Origin: Palsa-506 sp963836355
GTDB lineage: Bacteria; Actinomycetota; Actinomycetes; Streptosporangiales; Streptosporangiaceae
Direction: 5' to 3'
Assembly (NCBI GenBank): GCA_963836355.1
Contig: CAWIJO010000007.1
Coordinates: forward strand, 62,001 to 126,000
Length of the DNA: 64,000 nt
Shown here: positions 32,708-42,001 of the stretch, piece by piece
Layout of the letters: each line of letters starts with the position of its first letter
Numbering within the stretch: position 1 is the first letter of the stretch
Notes under the pieces: generated by a model
The model's input: only the letters and a program-made list of their open reading frames with translations
Told to the model about the DNA's origin: nothing
Database searches by the model: none
Position numbers and translations under genes: made by a program

Positions 32708-33652
32708 TCATAGGCCGACGTTGAGCAGGAGAGGCCGGTGGTCGGAGCCGGGCTCGGCGCTGATCGGGTTCGGGGCGTCGGCGATCGACGCCGGTCTCGC
32801 GCCGTGGAAGTCGATGTCACCGTCTTTGACGAGCTTGGTGATGGCGTGGCTGGCCAAGACGTGGTCGATCAGTTCGGGTCTGCCGCGGTAGATCCGACTG
32901 AACCTATTCGCTGCCGGGATCCGGGCGGCCAGGTTCCAGAGCCGCTGGGCATCGCCCTGGTCTGGTTGGTCGAAGCCGCCGGTGCCAATCTCGGAGCCGG
33001 GAGGTCCGAGAAGGATCTGGGTGGTGGCCGCTTCTGGCTCGTCGTTGAAGTCGCCTAGGACAACGACCGCCTTGTCCTGCCCCTGCCCGTCCAGCAGCAC
33101 CGTAGCCTGAGCGCGGACGGTGACGGCCTCGGCGGCCCGGCGGAAGAGGGCGTATGCGCCGAACCGCGCCCGCTCGCCTTCGTCGCGGGTGGAGAATCGA
33201 CCACCGGGGAACGTGAGCAGTTTCGACTTCAGGTGGCAGGACACAAGATCGACGCTGCTACCGCCGGTCGTGCGGACCTGGACCCTCAGTGCCGGGCGGC
33301 CCATCTGATTGATCGCGGTCGCGGTGTCGTCGACCTGGATCGGGCGTAACCCGTCAGGGAACGCGACGACCTGGGTAACGCTGGTGAGCCCTAAGCGGGA
33401 GAGAAACCCGACGCGGATCCCGCGACCGTCGGGGTCGGCGGTAGCGGTGTGCCAGGTACCGCCGGCCCGGTTGGCCAGATCCGTGAGCGCGGCTGGATCG
33501 CCGACTTCCTGGACGGCCAGGATGTCGGGATCCATCTGCGTGATCGTGGCCGCCAGCGCGCCGATTTTCGCCGCGTAGACGTCCGCCTCCGGGCCGCCCG
33601 GCGAGCCGGGTTGGAACAGGTTCTCCAGGTTCCACGTACCGATCCGCACCAT
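32708..33652 (-). CDS. Endonuclease/exonuclease/phosphatase-family protein
   Basis: A 314-residue EEP-superfamily hydrolase. It has RIGTWNLENLF at the N-terminus, the glutamate in DILAVQEVGD, SCHLKSKLL, VVVLGDFNDEPEA with the Asp/Asn pair, the late ELIDHVLAS, and GSDHRPLLLNV with the catalytic histidine. All expected metal and catalytic residues are present. GGGAGG precedes the start. No signal peptide. The substrate (DNA, lipid phosphate or other phosphodiester) cannot be told. Confidence 0.88.
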   Translation of the reverse strand: MVRIGTWNLENLFQPGSPGGPEADVYAAKIGALAATITQMDPDILAVQEVGDPAALTDLANRAGGTWHTATADPDGRGIRVGFLSRLGLTSVTQVVAFPDGLRPIQVDDTATAINQMGRPALRVQVRTTGGSSVDLVSCHLKSKLLTFPGGRFSTRDEGERARFGAYALFRRAAEAVTVRAQATVLLDGQGQDKAVVVLGDFNDEPEAATTQILLGPPGSEIGTGGFDQPDQGDAQRLWNLAARIPAANRFSRIYRGRPELIDHVLASHAITKLVKDGDIDFHGARPASIADAPNPISAEPGSDHRPLLLNVGL

Positions 33653-33864
33653 CACAGGCCTCCCGTTGCCCTCACCGACTAATCTGCAGCGTTCCCTGAT
33701 CCTGGAAGGCGAAGCTCAGCAAGATCAGGGACCTGAACCCACCCAACCCCGGTCCTAAGGTGCGCTATGTGGGGCTGATCGCGGCGCGTCGCGTTGATAA
33801 TGCGGGGCCCTGCGGCAGACATGCGGTTGTCGAAGACCGTCTGCAACCGCAGAGACCGCCTCCC
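33653..33864. other. Short intergenic stretch
   Basis: Nothing recognised. Confidence 0.4.
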
Positions 33865-34083
33865 ATGTTGCCCACCGAGGACTTGTTCGTCTACGTCTAC
33901 GTGCTAATCGATGACCTGGTAACTGCCCGGATCATCGCGATCCGTCCCGCCCGGGACCGGCGCCTGCCTGCAGCGATGCCGAGCTGCTCGCTATCGCGCA
34001 GGTTTACTACCTGCTGGGCGGCCGCAGCGAGGCGGGTTCCTGGCCGAGGTCGCGCGGGACTGGGCGCACCTGTTCCCGCGGTG
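33865..34083 (+). pseudogene. IS982-like transposase, N-terminal fragment
   Basis: The frame starts MLPTEDLFVYVYVLIDDLV and, after a shift, continues CSDAELLAIAQVYYLLGGRS and LAEVARDWAHLFPR. This looks like the start of an IS982-family transposase. The DDE part is absent. Confidence 0.55.
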
Positions 34084-34157
34084 AGCTGCCGGACGATGGT
34101 GATGTTGTCCTGGGTCATGTCTGCTCCTTCTCGACTGAGCCGCCGGAAATGATCTCG

Positions 34158-35054
34158 TCAGCGGGTTGGGGGACTCTCGTAGCCCATGGCGCACCGCAGG
34201 GCGCGCAGGGTTGCCTCGGGCTGTTCGAGAACGGGATCGTCGGCCGCGTCGTCGATAACGTGGAGCGGCCATCCGTAGCGGACACTTGCCGCCTGCGCGG
34301 CGCGCAGGCTGGTTGCCGGGTCGTGCCGACCCCAGATCAGGGTGGTCGGGACCCTGATGCGAGCCAGGTCAGCGGAGGGGACCTTGTGAAGGGCAAACGC
34401 TCGCATGAGCTGGGGCAAGGCTGCTTTCAGGCCCGGGGTTCGGGCTCGTTCCAGTACATAGGCCCGGAACGGTGCCCAGCGAGCATTGATCTGGTCGCGC
34501 ATGCCATCAAGATTGACCGCGCAGTGCTGGTAGAGCCGGTCGAAACTGTCCTCGGTTGGCCGCCGGATGTAGCGAACGAGTGCCAAGGCGAGCCGGGGCC
34601 TGGGCCGGAAGCCGCGCAGGCCGAAGGTGTCCACGAGCACCAGCGCACGCAGCCGGTCGTTGCGCTCTACGGCGAAGCGGGCGGCGATGGCGCCGCCGAG
34701 CATGTGGCCCACCAGCACCGGAGGCGACGAGCAGGTGTGCACGATCAGCTCGTCGAGCCACGACAACACGCCGTCGGCATCCAGGTGCCCCTGGATCAGC
34801 TCGGAGGCGCCGTGGCCGGGCAGGTCGGGTGCGATCACCCGGTGGGTGCTCACGAGATCGGGCAGCATCCGCATCCACCGGGCAGCGAATTCGCCCTGCT
34901 CATGCAAGAGCACGACGGGCGGACCGTCACCGCCCTCTAGCACCGCGGTTGACACGCCGGCCAGTTGCAGTCGCCGCTCGGTGACGGGCAGGCCGGCCAG
35001 CAACCGCGCCCGGTTGCCGTCACTGGTGGCGTCATGAGCTTCAGTCTTGGTCAT
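34158..35054 (-). CDS. Alpha/beta-hydrolase-fold protein lacking catalytic Ser and His
   Basis: A protein of about 298 residues with a full alpha/beta hydrolase fold: VVLLHEQGEFAARW, APDLPGHGASEL, LVGHMLGGAIAARF, TTLIWGRHDPATS, DDAADDPVLEQPEA. The nucleophile elbow reads G-H-M-L-G where G-x-S-x-G is expected. The late loop reads DDAADDP where family members have DDAGHDP. The acid (GRHDP) remains. So two of three catalytic residues are replaced in an otherwise open gene. It may be a non-enzymatic ligand binder or a decaying gene. The LuxR regulator lies just upstream in the same direction. Confidence 0.75.
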   Translation of the reverse strand: MTKTEAHDATSDGNRARLLAGLPVTERRLQLAGVSTAVLEGGDGPPVVLLHEQGEFAARWMRMLPDLVSTHRVIAPDLPGHGASELIQGHLDADGVLSWLDELIVHTCSSPPVLVGHMLGGAIAARFAVERNDRLRALVLVDTFGLRGFRPRPRLALALVRYIRRPTEDSFDRLYQHCAVNLDGMRDQINARWAPFRAYVLERARTPGLKAALPQLMRAFALHKVPSADLARIRVPTTLIWGRHDPATSLRAAQAASVRYGWPLHVIDDAADDPVLEQPEATLRALRCAMGYESPPTR

Positions 35055-35147
35055 GGACCTGATCGTGCGCGCTTGCTGACGCGCTCGGCATCGGGCGAAG
35101 TATGCAAGCCGGCACGCGCGACGCAATGGGTAGTTCTGTGTAGGTCG

Positions 35148-36780
35148 CTAGACGAGGCCGTTCTCGTACGCGAAGGCGGTCGCCGCCGAACGCGACGACA
35201 CACCGAGCTTCGTGAAGATGTTGCTCACATGACGGGCGACGGTTTTCTCGCTGATGACCAGTTTCCCGGCGATGGCCCGATTGGTCATGCCCGTGGCGAG
35301 GAGGGCAAGCACCTCGGCCTCGCGTCGGCTCAAGCCGCCGACCGGCGTCCCTGGTGCCCGCCGACAGAATCTGGTCCACCCGGGCAACGTCGGCGGCCGC
35401 TCCGAGGTCCTCGAACGTCGAGCGCGCCGCGGTCCACTCCATCGCCGCCGCCTCCAGGTCCCCTAGCTCCTGGCACGCCATCCCGACCAGCACCCGGACG
35501 CGAGCCGCCTCATATGGCGCCTCCAGCTCGCGCCAGCCTGCGCCGGCCCGGCGCAGCGCGACCAGAGCAGACCGGGCGTCACCCTCGGCCAGCAGCACTG
35601 CGCCGGTCGCGCAGGCAGACAACGCTCGTAGGACCGCGGCGCCGAGTTGGCCGGCAATGTTCGCCAGCCCGTCGGCCGCGTGCCGGGCGGCCACCACGTC
35701 GCTGACCGCAATCAAGATCTCCACGGAAGGTCCTAGCAGCCTGGCGCGAGCCGGCCGGTCCGTTGTCTCATCGAGCAGGCGACGGATCGCCGCTGCTGCG
35801 GCGTCAACCCGGCCCTGTGCCATCCGCAGCAGCGCCAGGCCGGGTTCGGGATCCCGGCCCAAGTCGCTGGCCTTGTGGTAGGCGCGTTCGGCCTCGGCGA
35901 ACTCGCCACGCAACCGGTGCAACTCCGCTCGCTGGTAGAAGGCGGAACCTACCGCCGCCTGGCCAGCAGGCTGCGACAGCCGCTGACACGCCCGCCCGGC
36001 CTCGGCCACCGCTTCGGCCCACGCACCGTGCAGCTGCATGATCTCGGCCCGGTGCACCAGACACTGGCCGCGGTAGAGCACCAGGTCCGGCTGGGAATCG
36101 CACCAGTGGCTCAACGCCGCCGTCCACTCCCTGGCCCGGCGCAGATCGAAGATCTCCTGGCATGCTTCGATGACGCTGCAGTACACGTCACCGGCAACGA
36201 CCGAGGACACCTCGCCGGCCGTGATGGCCACCATCGCTTCGTCCAGCAGCGCGACGCCCGCGGCGACCTCCCCCAGTCGGATCAGCGCGCGGCCCTGGCC
36301 ATGCTGCGCAAACGCCCGCAGGTCCGGATCACCGAAGCGGTTGCCGATCTTGAACGCCTGGCCGAACGTCGCGTGCGCAGCCGCACACTCGCCCTCGAAC
36401 ATGCAGCTCATCGCCATCGGCAGCAGCACGTACCCCTGCTCGACACAGTCGAGCTGACCGTCATCCAGCAGGCCGCGCGCCCGGCCCAGCCACCCGAACG
36501 CGGGAGCCATCTCGCCCTTGTTCAACAAGGCGAACGCCAGCCAGAACGCGCACCGAGCCGCCCGCGCCCCATCATGGCGCTGCACATGTTCGCGGTACGC
36601 CCGCGTCCAGGCCTCGACGCTCCCCGCATCCTTGCCCAGCAGATAGCAGCAGACCGCGAGCCGCTCCAGATCCTCGCATTCCAGCGGCATCGACGAATCG
36701 GCGGTAGACAGCGCCGCGAACGCGGCACCCCACACTTGCCGCTCGAAGAACTCCCGGCCCCGAACCAGCACGTCACCCAC
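35148..36780 (-). pseudogene. TPR-rich LuxR-family regulator, one frameshift
   Basis: From a GTG at 36780 about 465 codons encode a helical repeat (TPR-like) region: FFERQVWGAAFAALSTADSS, FWLAFALLNKGEMAPAFGWL, FYQRAELHRLRGEFAEAERA and others. Near 35366 the frame shifts by one base. The new frame gives a complete LuxR DNA-binding domain: LSRREAEVLALLATGMTNRA, KLVISEKTVARHVSNIFTKL. It may be a true mutation or a sequencing error, since nothing else is damaged. It probably regulated the adjacent hydrolase-like gene. Confidence 0.75.
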
Positions 36781-37029
36781 GCACAACAGTCTCCCCCGCG
36801 ACACGCGACCAGGCCACACCGCGCCACACGTCGAGCCTGCTGGAGCCCAAGTGAGCAACGAGGAAGCACCAACATCAGACCCGTCTGCCCGAAACCAACC
36901 CACCACCAGGCCAAGACCGTCCCGGGTGTCCATTTTGACCTGCGTGGCCTGACCCGCTCCCCACCCGTTGCCGAGAGCTTGTAACCTCAGGTGTGTAAAG
37001 ATCTTTTAGTTTTGAGCTGGTTTCCGTTT
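36781..37029. other. Region upstream of the LuxR gene
   Basis: No gene. The AT-rich part near 36985-37030 may hold a promoter, but no clear boxes were seen. Confidence 0.35.
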
Positions 37030-37210
37030 TTACATGATTCGTCCTGGGTAGGCGATGCCGGGTTCGTTGAGTGCTTCGCGCCATCCCATGACGCGTTGTC
37101 CTTCGATGAGGCGTGCGGGCTGATCGCTGCGCTTGCCGGTTTCGGCGCGGCGTGCGGCGCGTTCGCGGGACCGGCGGGCTGAAGGCCAGGAACGGCGTGA
37201 ATGCTGCGGA
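37030..37210 (-). pseudogene. Unidentified C-terminal fragment
   Basis: A minus frame ends ARLIEGQRVMGWREALNEPG then IAYPGRIM and a stop at 37030. Composition looks coding; no start is present and the family is not recognised. Possibly a transposon scrap. Confidence 0.35.
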
Positions 37211-37271
37211 CCGCGCCATTCAGGTCGAGGATCTCCTGGTAGGCCGGATCAGGGGATGTCGCCGTCTCTGG

Positions 37272-38219
37272 CTACCCGAAGGTGAACGCGTACGCCTCGG
37301 CACCGGGGTCGAGGAACGTGATCTCCAGCGTCCGCTCGCGGACCACGTCGCGCTCTCGGACGAGCTGGTACAGGCGGCCCCCCCGGAGCAAGCCGTTCCC
37401 GTCCTCGTCGACGTCCACGCCGTGTGACGGGCCCGGAGCCTCGCCGTCGAGGAGCACCCGGAACGCAATCGGCTCGCGCGCTCGGTGAGACAGCACGAGA
37501 TGCGCGTCGCGCGCGTGGAACCGGTAGGCGATGCTCCCGCCGGCCTGGCCGGGCACGACGTTCTCAGGCTCGATCGTCCACTCGCCGGCCAGGGCCCAGT
37601 GGCTGGCGCGCAGCCGCCGGGGGAGCTCGTAGGCGCGGCGTTCGTCGGGCGCGGCGCCGCCGGGCGACGCGAACCGCTCGCTGCGCCCGTAGCCGAGATA
37701 CGTCTCGGGCGTCCGCAGGTGGTCCCAGTCGGCCTCCGCCTCCACGCCGAGCCCCACGGCGGAGACAACCTCGCGCTCGACGCCGAGCAGCCGCTGGATC
37801 ACGCGCTCCGATTGCTCGTAGCGGCCCTCGCCGAAGTGATGGTCGCGGATAATGCCGTCCGCGTCGACGAAGTACAGCGCGGGCCAGTAGTGGTTGTCGA
37901 AGGCACTCCAGATCGCGTAGTCGTTGTCGACCGCGACCGGGTAGTCGATATTTCGCTCCTTCGCCGCCTGCCGGACGCGGCCGGGCTCGTGCTCGAACGA
38001 GAACTCCGGTGTATGGACTCCGACCACGACCAGCCCGTCGTCTCGGTAGGCCTGCGACCACGCACGGACATACGGCTCCTGACGCAGCCAGTTGATGCAT
38101 GTCAGCGTCCAGAAGTTCACCAAGACGACGTGGCCACGCAGCTCGGCCGGGCCGAGTGGCTCGGTATTGAGCCACTCGGCCCGGCCGAGCGAGGGCATGT
38201 GCACATGAGACACGGTCAC
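37272..38219 (-). CDS. Thioredoxin-like (TlpA/DipZ-type) redoxin protein
   Basis: A 315-residue protein. Residues 1-150 form a thioredoxin-like domain: LRGHVVLVNFWTLTCINWLR, VVVGVHTPEFSFEHEPGRVR, YPVAVDNDYAIWSAFDNHYW, PALYFVDADGIIRDHHFGEG. Only one cysteine occupies the active site (TCINW), as in DipZ-type C-terminal domains. The second half (ETYLGYGRSERFASPGG, then AYRFHARDAHLVLSHRA) is the beta-sandwich that usually follows it. No signal peptide. The GTG start abuts the stop of an epoxide hydrolase remnant. Probably a redox or stress protein. Confidence 0.82.
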   Translation of the reverse strand: MTVSHVHMPSLGRAEWLNTEPLGPAELRGHVVLVNFWTLTCINWLRQEPYVRAWSQAYRDDGLVVVGVHTPEFSFEHEPGRVRQAAKERNIDYPVAVDNDYAIWSAFDNHYWPALYFVDADGIIRDHHFGEGRYEQSERVIQRLLGVEREVVSAVGLGVEAEADWDHLRTPETYLGYGRSERFASPGGAAPDERRAYELPRRLRASHWALAGEWTIEPENVVPGQAGGSIAYRFHARDAHLVLSHRAREPIAFRVLLDGEAPGPSHGVDVDEDGNGLLRGGRLYQLVRERDVVRERTLEITFLDPGAEAYAFTFG

Positions 38220-38450
38220 CTACCGGAGCGACCGGAACCCCGAGCGGAGCTCGGAGGCGAACAGCTGCGGCTGCTCCCAGACGGCGAAATGCCCGCCGCG
38301 GTCGACCTCATTGAAGTACAGGAGGTGAGGGTACGCCTGCTCCGCCCAGCTCCGCGGGCCTGATAGAGCTCGTCGGGAAAGACGCTGACGGCAACCGGCC
38401 ACATAACCGCCCTGCAGCGGCACGGCCGAGACGTCATAGCGGCTGACCAC
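38220..38450 (-). pseudogene. Epoxide hydrolase, C-terminal fragment
   Basis: Two frames give FPDELYQA and then PRSWAEQAYPHLLYFNEVDR, GGHFAVWEQPQLFASELRSG, the end of an alpha/beta epoxide hydrolase with its catalytic histidine (GGHFA). It stops at 38220, directly at the redoxin start. The rest is missing. Confidence 0.65.
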
Positions 38451-38794
38451 GACCCCGATCGTACGGACCACGTCCGTCAGTGACCCTCAACCCGCCGGAC
38501 ACCCACCGGGATCGCAGGAACCCAGACCGTAGAGCGGCGATGGGCCACAGCGCTCGTTGCCCCGGTTGTTCACTGCGCGTATGGTCAAAGTCGTAGCAGT
38601 AGTTCTACCGCCTCGGCGCGCTTGCAGTCGGGCGGTTCCGGGTACGGCGCTCCGGCCCTCGGTGACGTGGTCGAGTTACCCAGGAAGAGACCGATGAACC
38701 GTCCCGGAACGGGCGACGGGAACTGCGAAGCGACTAGCAGGCCGACTCGCCGCCGGGTGGGTGCCGCCGGATCGCGCAATGCCACCGTCGGCCC
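38451..38794. other. Unassigned stretch
   Basis: About 340 bp. A minus frame (38585-38785) is open but not recognised. Nothing else seen. Confidence 0.35.
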
Positions 38795-38959
38795 TCAGGC
38801 GACGTTGGCGCTCACCTTTTCTGCCGACTCCTCAAAGGTGACCAGCACGCCTGGCTCGCCATGCTCCCGGGCGCCAGCGACGAGGAAATGCAACCCCAGC
38901 AGCGTCTTACCGGACCCCGTGCCGCCCGTCACCAGCGTCGACCTGCCACGGGGCAGTCC
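38795..38959 (-). pseudogene. KaiC-like ATPase fragment
   Basis: The minus strand reads GLPRGRSTLVTGGTGSGKTL then LGLHFLVAGAREHGEPGVLV and TFEESAEKVSANVA with a stop. This is the Walker A region of a KaiC/RecA-type ATPase, about 54 codons. The frame continues right into an unrelated membrane-like stretch, a chance fusion. Confidence 0.65.
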
Positions 38960-39218
38960 GCGGCTGGGCGAGAAGCAGGACGAACGAGCGCAGGCGGCGG
39001 GCAGTCGCTTGCTGGGTTGAAGAAGTAGGCTCCGCGCTTTCGACCTGACTTTCTGCACCCGAAATTCGTACCCAGGAACTGGCGGGCGAAATGACAGCCA
39101 GATCACCCCGATGGAGACCATAACCAGCGCCGCGCACAAGTCGCCACCTGCGCCGAGTAGCATCCCGAGGACGACGACGACGGCCGCGGGCTTTGACCAG
39201 GCCACCGCTGGCAGTCCT

Positions 39219-39311
39219 GGTGGCTTGGTGCTCGTGCTCAACTCGGGCAGTTCGTCGGTCAGGTTCGCGCTGTTGCTCGCCGGGAGCGGCGAGCGTCTCA
39301 TGGGGGGATCG
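39219..39311 (+). pseudogene. ackA: Acetate kinase, N-terminal fragment
   Basis: GLVLVLNSGSSSVRFALLLA is the first strand and phosphate-binding loop of acetate kinase. After about 30 codons it passes into phosphotransacetylase sequence. A remnant only. Confidence 0.6.
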
Positions 39312-39340
39312 GCGAGCAGCCCGGCACGCCCGAGGGCTAT

Positions 39341-39640
39341 TGCGGGTTCAGTCGTCTACGGCGACTGCGTCATCAACCCCGGCCCGGCACCGAGGATCTG
39401 GCCGACATCGCGATCCAGAGCGCGGCGTCGGCGCGTGCCTTCGGCATCGAACCCCGAGTGGCGATGATCAGCTTCAGCACCGGCACCTCTGCTGCGGGCA
39501 AGGACGTCGACAAGGTCGCCGACGCGACCCGGATCGTGCGCGAGCGCGAAACCGGCCTGGCCGTAGATGGCCCGTTGCAGTACGACGCCGCCGCCGCCGC
39601 TTCGGTAGGGCAAAGCAAGCGGCCCAGCGCCCGCGGGTGG
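39341..39640 (+). pseudogene. pta: Phosphate acetyltransferase fragment
   Basis: Two frames give IAGSVVYGDCVINP and then GTEDLADIAIQSAASARAFG, PRVAMISFSTGTSAAGKDVD, RERETGLAVDGPLQYDAAAA, all typical of the phosphotransacetylase catalytic domain. A frameshift near 39390 and loss of both ends disable it. Together with the ackA scrap it marks a lost acetate pathway locus. Confidence 0.7.
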
Positions 39641-39820
39641 CCCAGCCCGATTGACGGCTGCCCGCCTCGGCGGATCCCCGGGTACGGGCAGATGACCGGC
39701 TGCTACACGCCGGCGAGCCCGCGTCTGGGGATCGCGGCAGCCCTGATCCGCTCCGCGACGTTGCCAGCATCTCGGCGGTCTACGCGTCACAATTCCGGCA
39801 CTCACGATGCACTGCTCCGC

Positions 39821-39858
39821 TTGACAAATCAATCAAATGCTAGATATAGTAAGCACAG
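39821..39858 (+). promoter_or_regulatory. Phasin promoter 1 with conserved dyad
   Basis: TTGACA (39821-39826), 18 bp, TATAGT (39845-39850). The motif TGCTAGATATAGTAAGCA (39838-39855) is repeated with one change before the second phasin at 61806. TGCT and AGCA form a dyad around the -10 box. A shared repressor is likely. Confidence 0.7.
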
Positions 39859-39883
39859 ACGCCGAGGACACATGGAGGAAAAG

Positions 39884-40174
39884 ATGACTGACACCGTTAC
39901 CGTCGGCCAGGAGTTGCAAGGCCAGATCCTGGACACGGTCCGCAAGAGCCAGGAAATGGCAATCGAGGCAATCAAGACCTGGACCGACGCACTCCGGCCG
40001 ATGACATCGGCAATGCCGCCGGTCATCCTGCCGCTGGCCGACAAACTGCCAAAGCCGGAGGAGTTCATGGGGAGCGCCTACAACTTCGCCGAGCAGCTGC
40101 TGGCTAGCCAGCGGAAGTTCGCGGAGGACGTGTTCCACGTGACCGCACCGCTCACGGCAGTCCCAGGCAAGTAA
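39884..40174 (+). CDS. Phasin-like protein
   Basis: A 96-residue helical protein starting MTDTVTVGQELQGQILDTVR. The helix continues KSQEMAIEAIKTWTDALRPM, and after a Pro-rich turn (LADKLPKPEEFMGSAYNFAE) a second helix QLLASQRKFAEDVFHVTAPL follows. This is the pattern of actinobacterial phasin-family granule proteins. GGAGG lies 5 bp before the ATG. Its partner at 61878 has the same layout plus a basic tail, and both share a promoter motif. The likely role is coating PHA or lipid granules. Confidence 0.72.
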   Translation: MTDTVTVGQELQGQILDTVRKSQEMAIEAIKTWTDALRPMTSAMPPVILPLADKLPKPEEFMGSAYNFAEQLLASQRKFAEDVFHVTAPLTAVPGK

Positions 40175-40331
40175 AGCCAGCTCACCGCAGAAATAACGGA
40201 TGAGCAGCGCGGCGGCCCCGGTACATCCGGGCCCGCCGCGCCACTACGTGCAGGCACGCCGTGCACCCGCCGCTGCCGGTGCCAGGGCAACCGTACCCTC
40301 GTCGGCCGTACTGGGCAGGCGGTGCGCGCGG

Positions 40332-41575
40332 TTACTTGAGAAGGTTCTGCGGCGGCTGCACTTCGCGGTTGAGGATCTTGCCGGTCGGGCCCTCAGGCAG
40401 CTCGCGGACGATCCATATATGGCGCGGGTACTTGTATGCCGCCACTCGTTCCCGGACGAAAGCGCGCAGTTCGGCTGGCGTGACGGTCGCTCCCGGCAGG
40501 AGCTGCACGGCGGCGGCGATCTCCTCGCCCAGCTCGGGGTGCGGGATTCCGATCACGGCCACCTCGGCGACGGCACGATGCTCGTGCAGGACTTCCTCGA
40601 TCTCGCGCGGGTACACGTTGTACCCGCCGCGGATGATCAGGTCCTTCTTGCGGCCGACGATGAGGTCTCCGACAGACCGTAGGCTTCCAGGATCATGCAC
40701 CCGAAGGCCTGCTCGAATCCGCGCAAGATCTCCAGCGGCATCGAGGCGCCACCGGAGATGCAGGTCCGCAGCGACGAGGTATCGGCGCCGGCCGGGTCCG
40801 GGCGATGCAGCATCGCGGCGTACATCGTCGGCACCCCTCGAAGATCGTCACCTTGTCGCGCCCGATGATCTCCAGGGCCTTGCCGGCATCGAACCTGGGC
40901 AGGAGGGTCAGGTTACCTCCGGTGACGATCGTCGCGTTGAGGCCACAGGTCAGGCCGAAGACGTGGAACAGCGGCAGGCAGCCCATGACCACGTCGCCGG
41001 GCCCGGCGTTCAGCATGATGGCGGCCGCGAGCCCGGCGTTGCGGGTCAGGTTCGCGTGCGTGAGCTCGGCGCCTTTGGGCCTGCCGGTAGTTCCCGACGT
41101 ATAGAGGATCACCGCGTCGTCGCCGCCGGCCTGATCCGCCGTCGGCGGCGCCGGGGCGAGCCCGGTGAGCAGCGCGTGCAGATCGGGCTCGTCGACCTTG
41201 ATGACCTGCGCGCCGGTCCCGGCGGCGCCCTTGGCTGCTTCGCCCGCTGCGGCGTGCCAGGCGAACAGGATCTTCGCACCCGAGTCCCCGAGATAGTAGG
41301 CAACCTCGCGGCTTTTCAGCATCGGGTTCATCGGCACGATGATTGCCCCGGCGCCGAGCGCACCGTAAAACGTGATCGGGAAGGCGGGCACGTTGGGCAG
41401 CATGACAGCAACCCGGTCTCCCTGCGCTACCCCGAGGGCTTGCAGCAGCGCGGTCATCCGGCCTGCGGCGTCCGCCAGCTCCGAGTAGCTCAGTACCAGG
41501 TCGTCCAGGCGCACCCGGGCGCTCGGCATGATCGGCTGCCGCTTGCGCGAGCATGGAACTCAGATTCTTCATCAC
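40332..41575 (-). pseudogene. Acyl-CoA ligase, decayed paralogue of the 6185 gene
   Basis: From a start at about 41575 (MMKNLSSMLAQAAADHAERP) the gene is readable in pieces. A frameshift near 41525 leads to 278 codons with LYTSGTTGRPKGAE, and a second near 40835 gives SSLRTCISGGASMPLEILRG and EAYGLSETS. About 110 codons are then deleted before VGRKKDLIIRGGYNVYPREI and the catalytic lysine in GPTGKILNRE. The ending PPQNLLK matches the intact paralogue. Beyond repair. Confidence 0.88.
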
Positions 41576-42001
41576 GCCTCCGGCAGGGCGGTGTCAATGC
41601 CGCCCCGATGCATCATGCCCCGGATAGGCGCAATCGACCGGCCCGGTCAACGCGCAAGCCCGGTTTGAGGTCTGGAAATAGAGCCGCGGCCTGTCCCGGC
41701 AGATATAGGAAGTTCGCCCCTATCCTGCGCAGACGCGGCCGACAGAGCTAAAGCAGTGCCCTGGACCACCCCGGGGGCACGTGCGAAAATGAGTTCCAGG
41801 GTGATGTCGTGGAATTCCAGTCGCGCGGTCATCGTTCTGGCCGCTTCGCCCGGCCGAGGTGTATCTGATACCCGGACTGCGCCGGACGTCGTAACGGCCG
41901 GGCCGGAGACGAACGGGCCCTGCCTGGCCGGAGTTGAACCCCGCCGGGCGCGCCGGGACGCGCATGCTTGGTGATCGGCACGAAGCCAGGAAGGCCCGGT
42001 T
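41576..42001. other. Intergenic region before the acyl-CoA dehydrogenase
   Basis: About 430 bp. A short minus frame from an ATG at 41832 (MTARLEFHDITLELIFARAP) looks coding-like but degrades after about 28 codons; possibly a gene remnant. No promoter boxes stand out. Confidence 0.35.
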
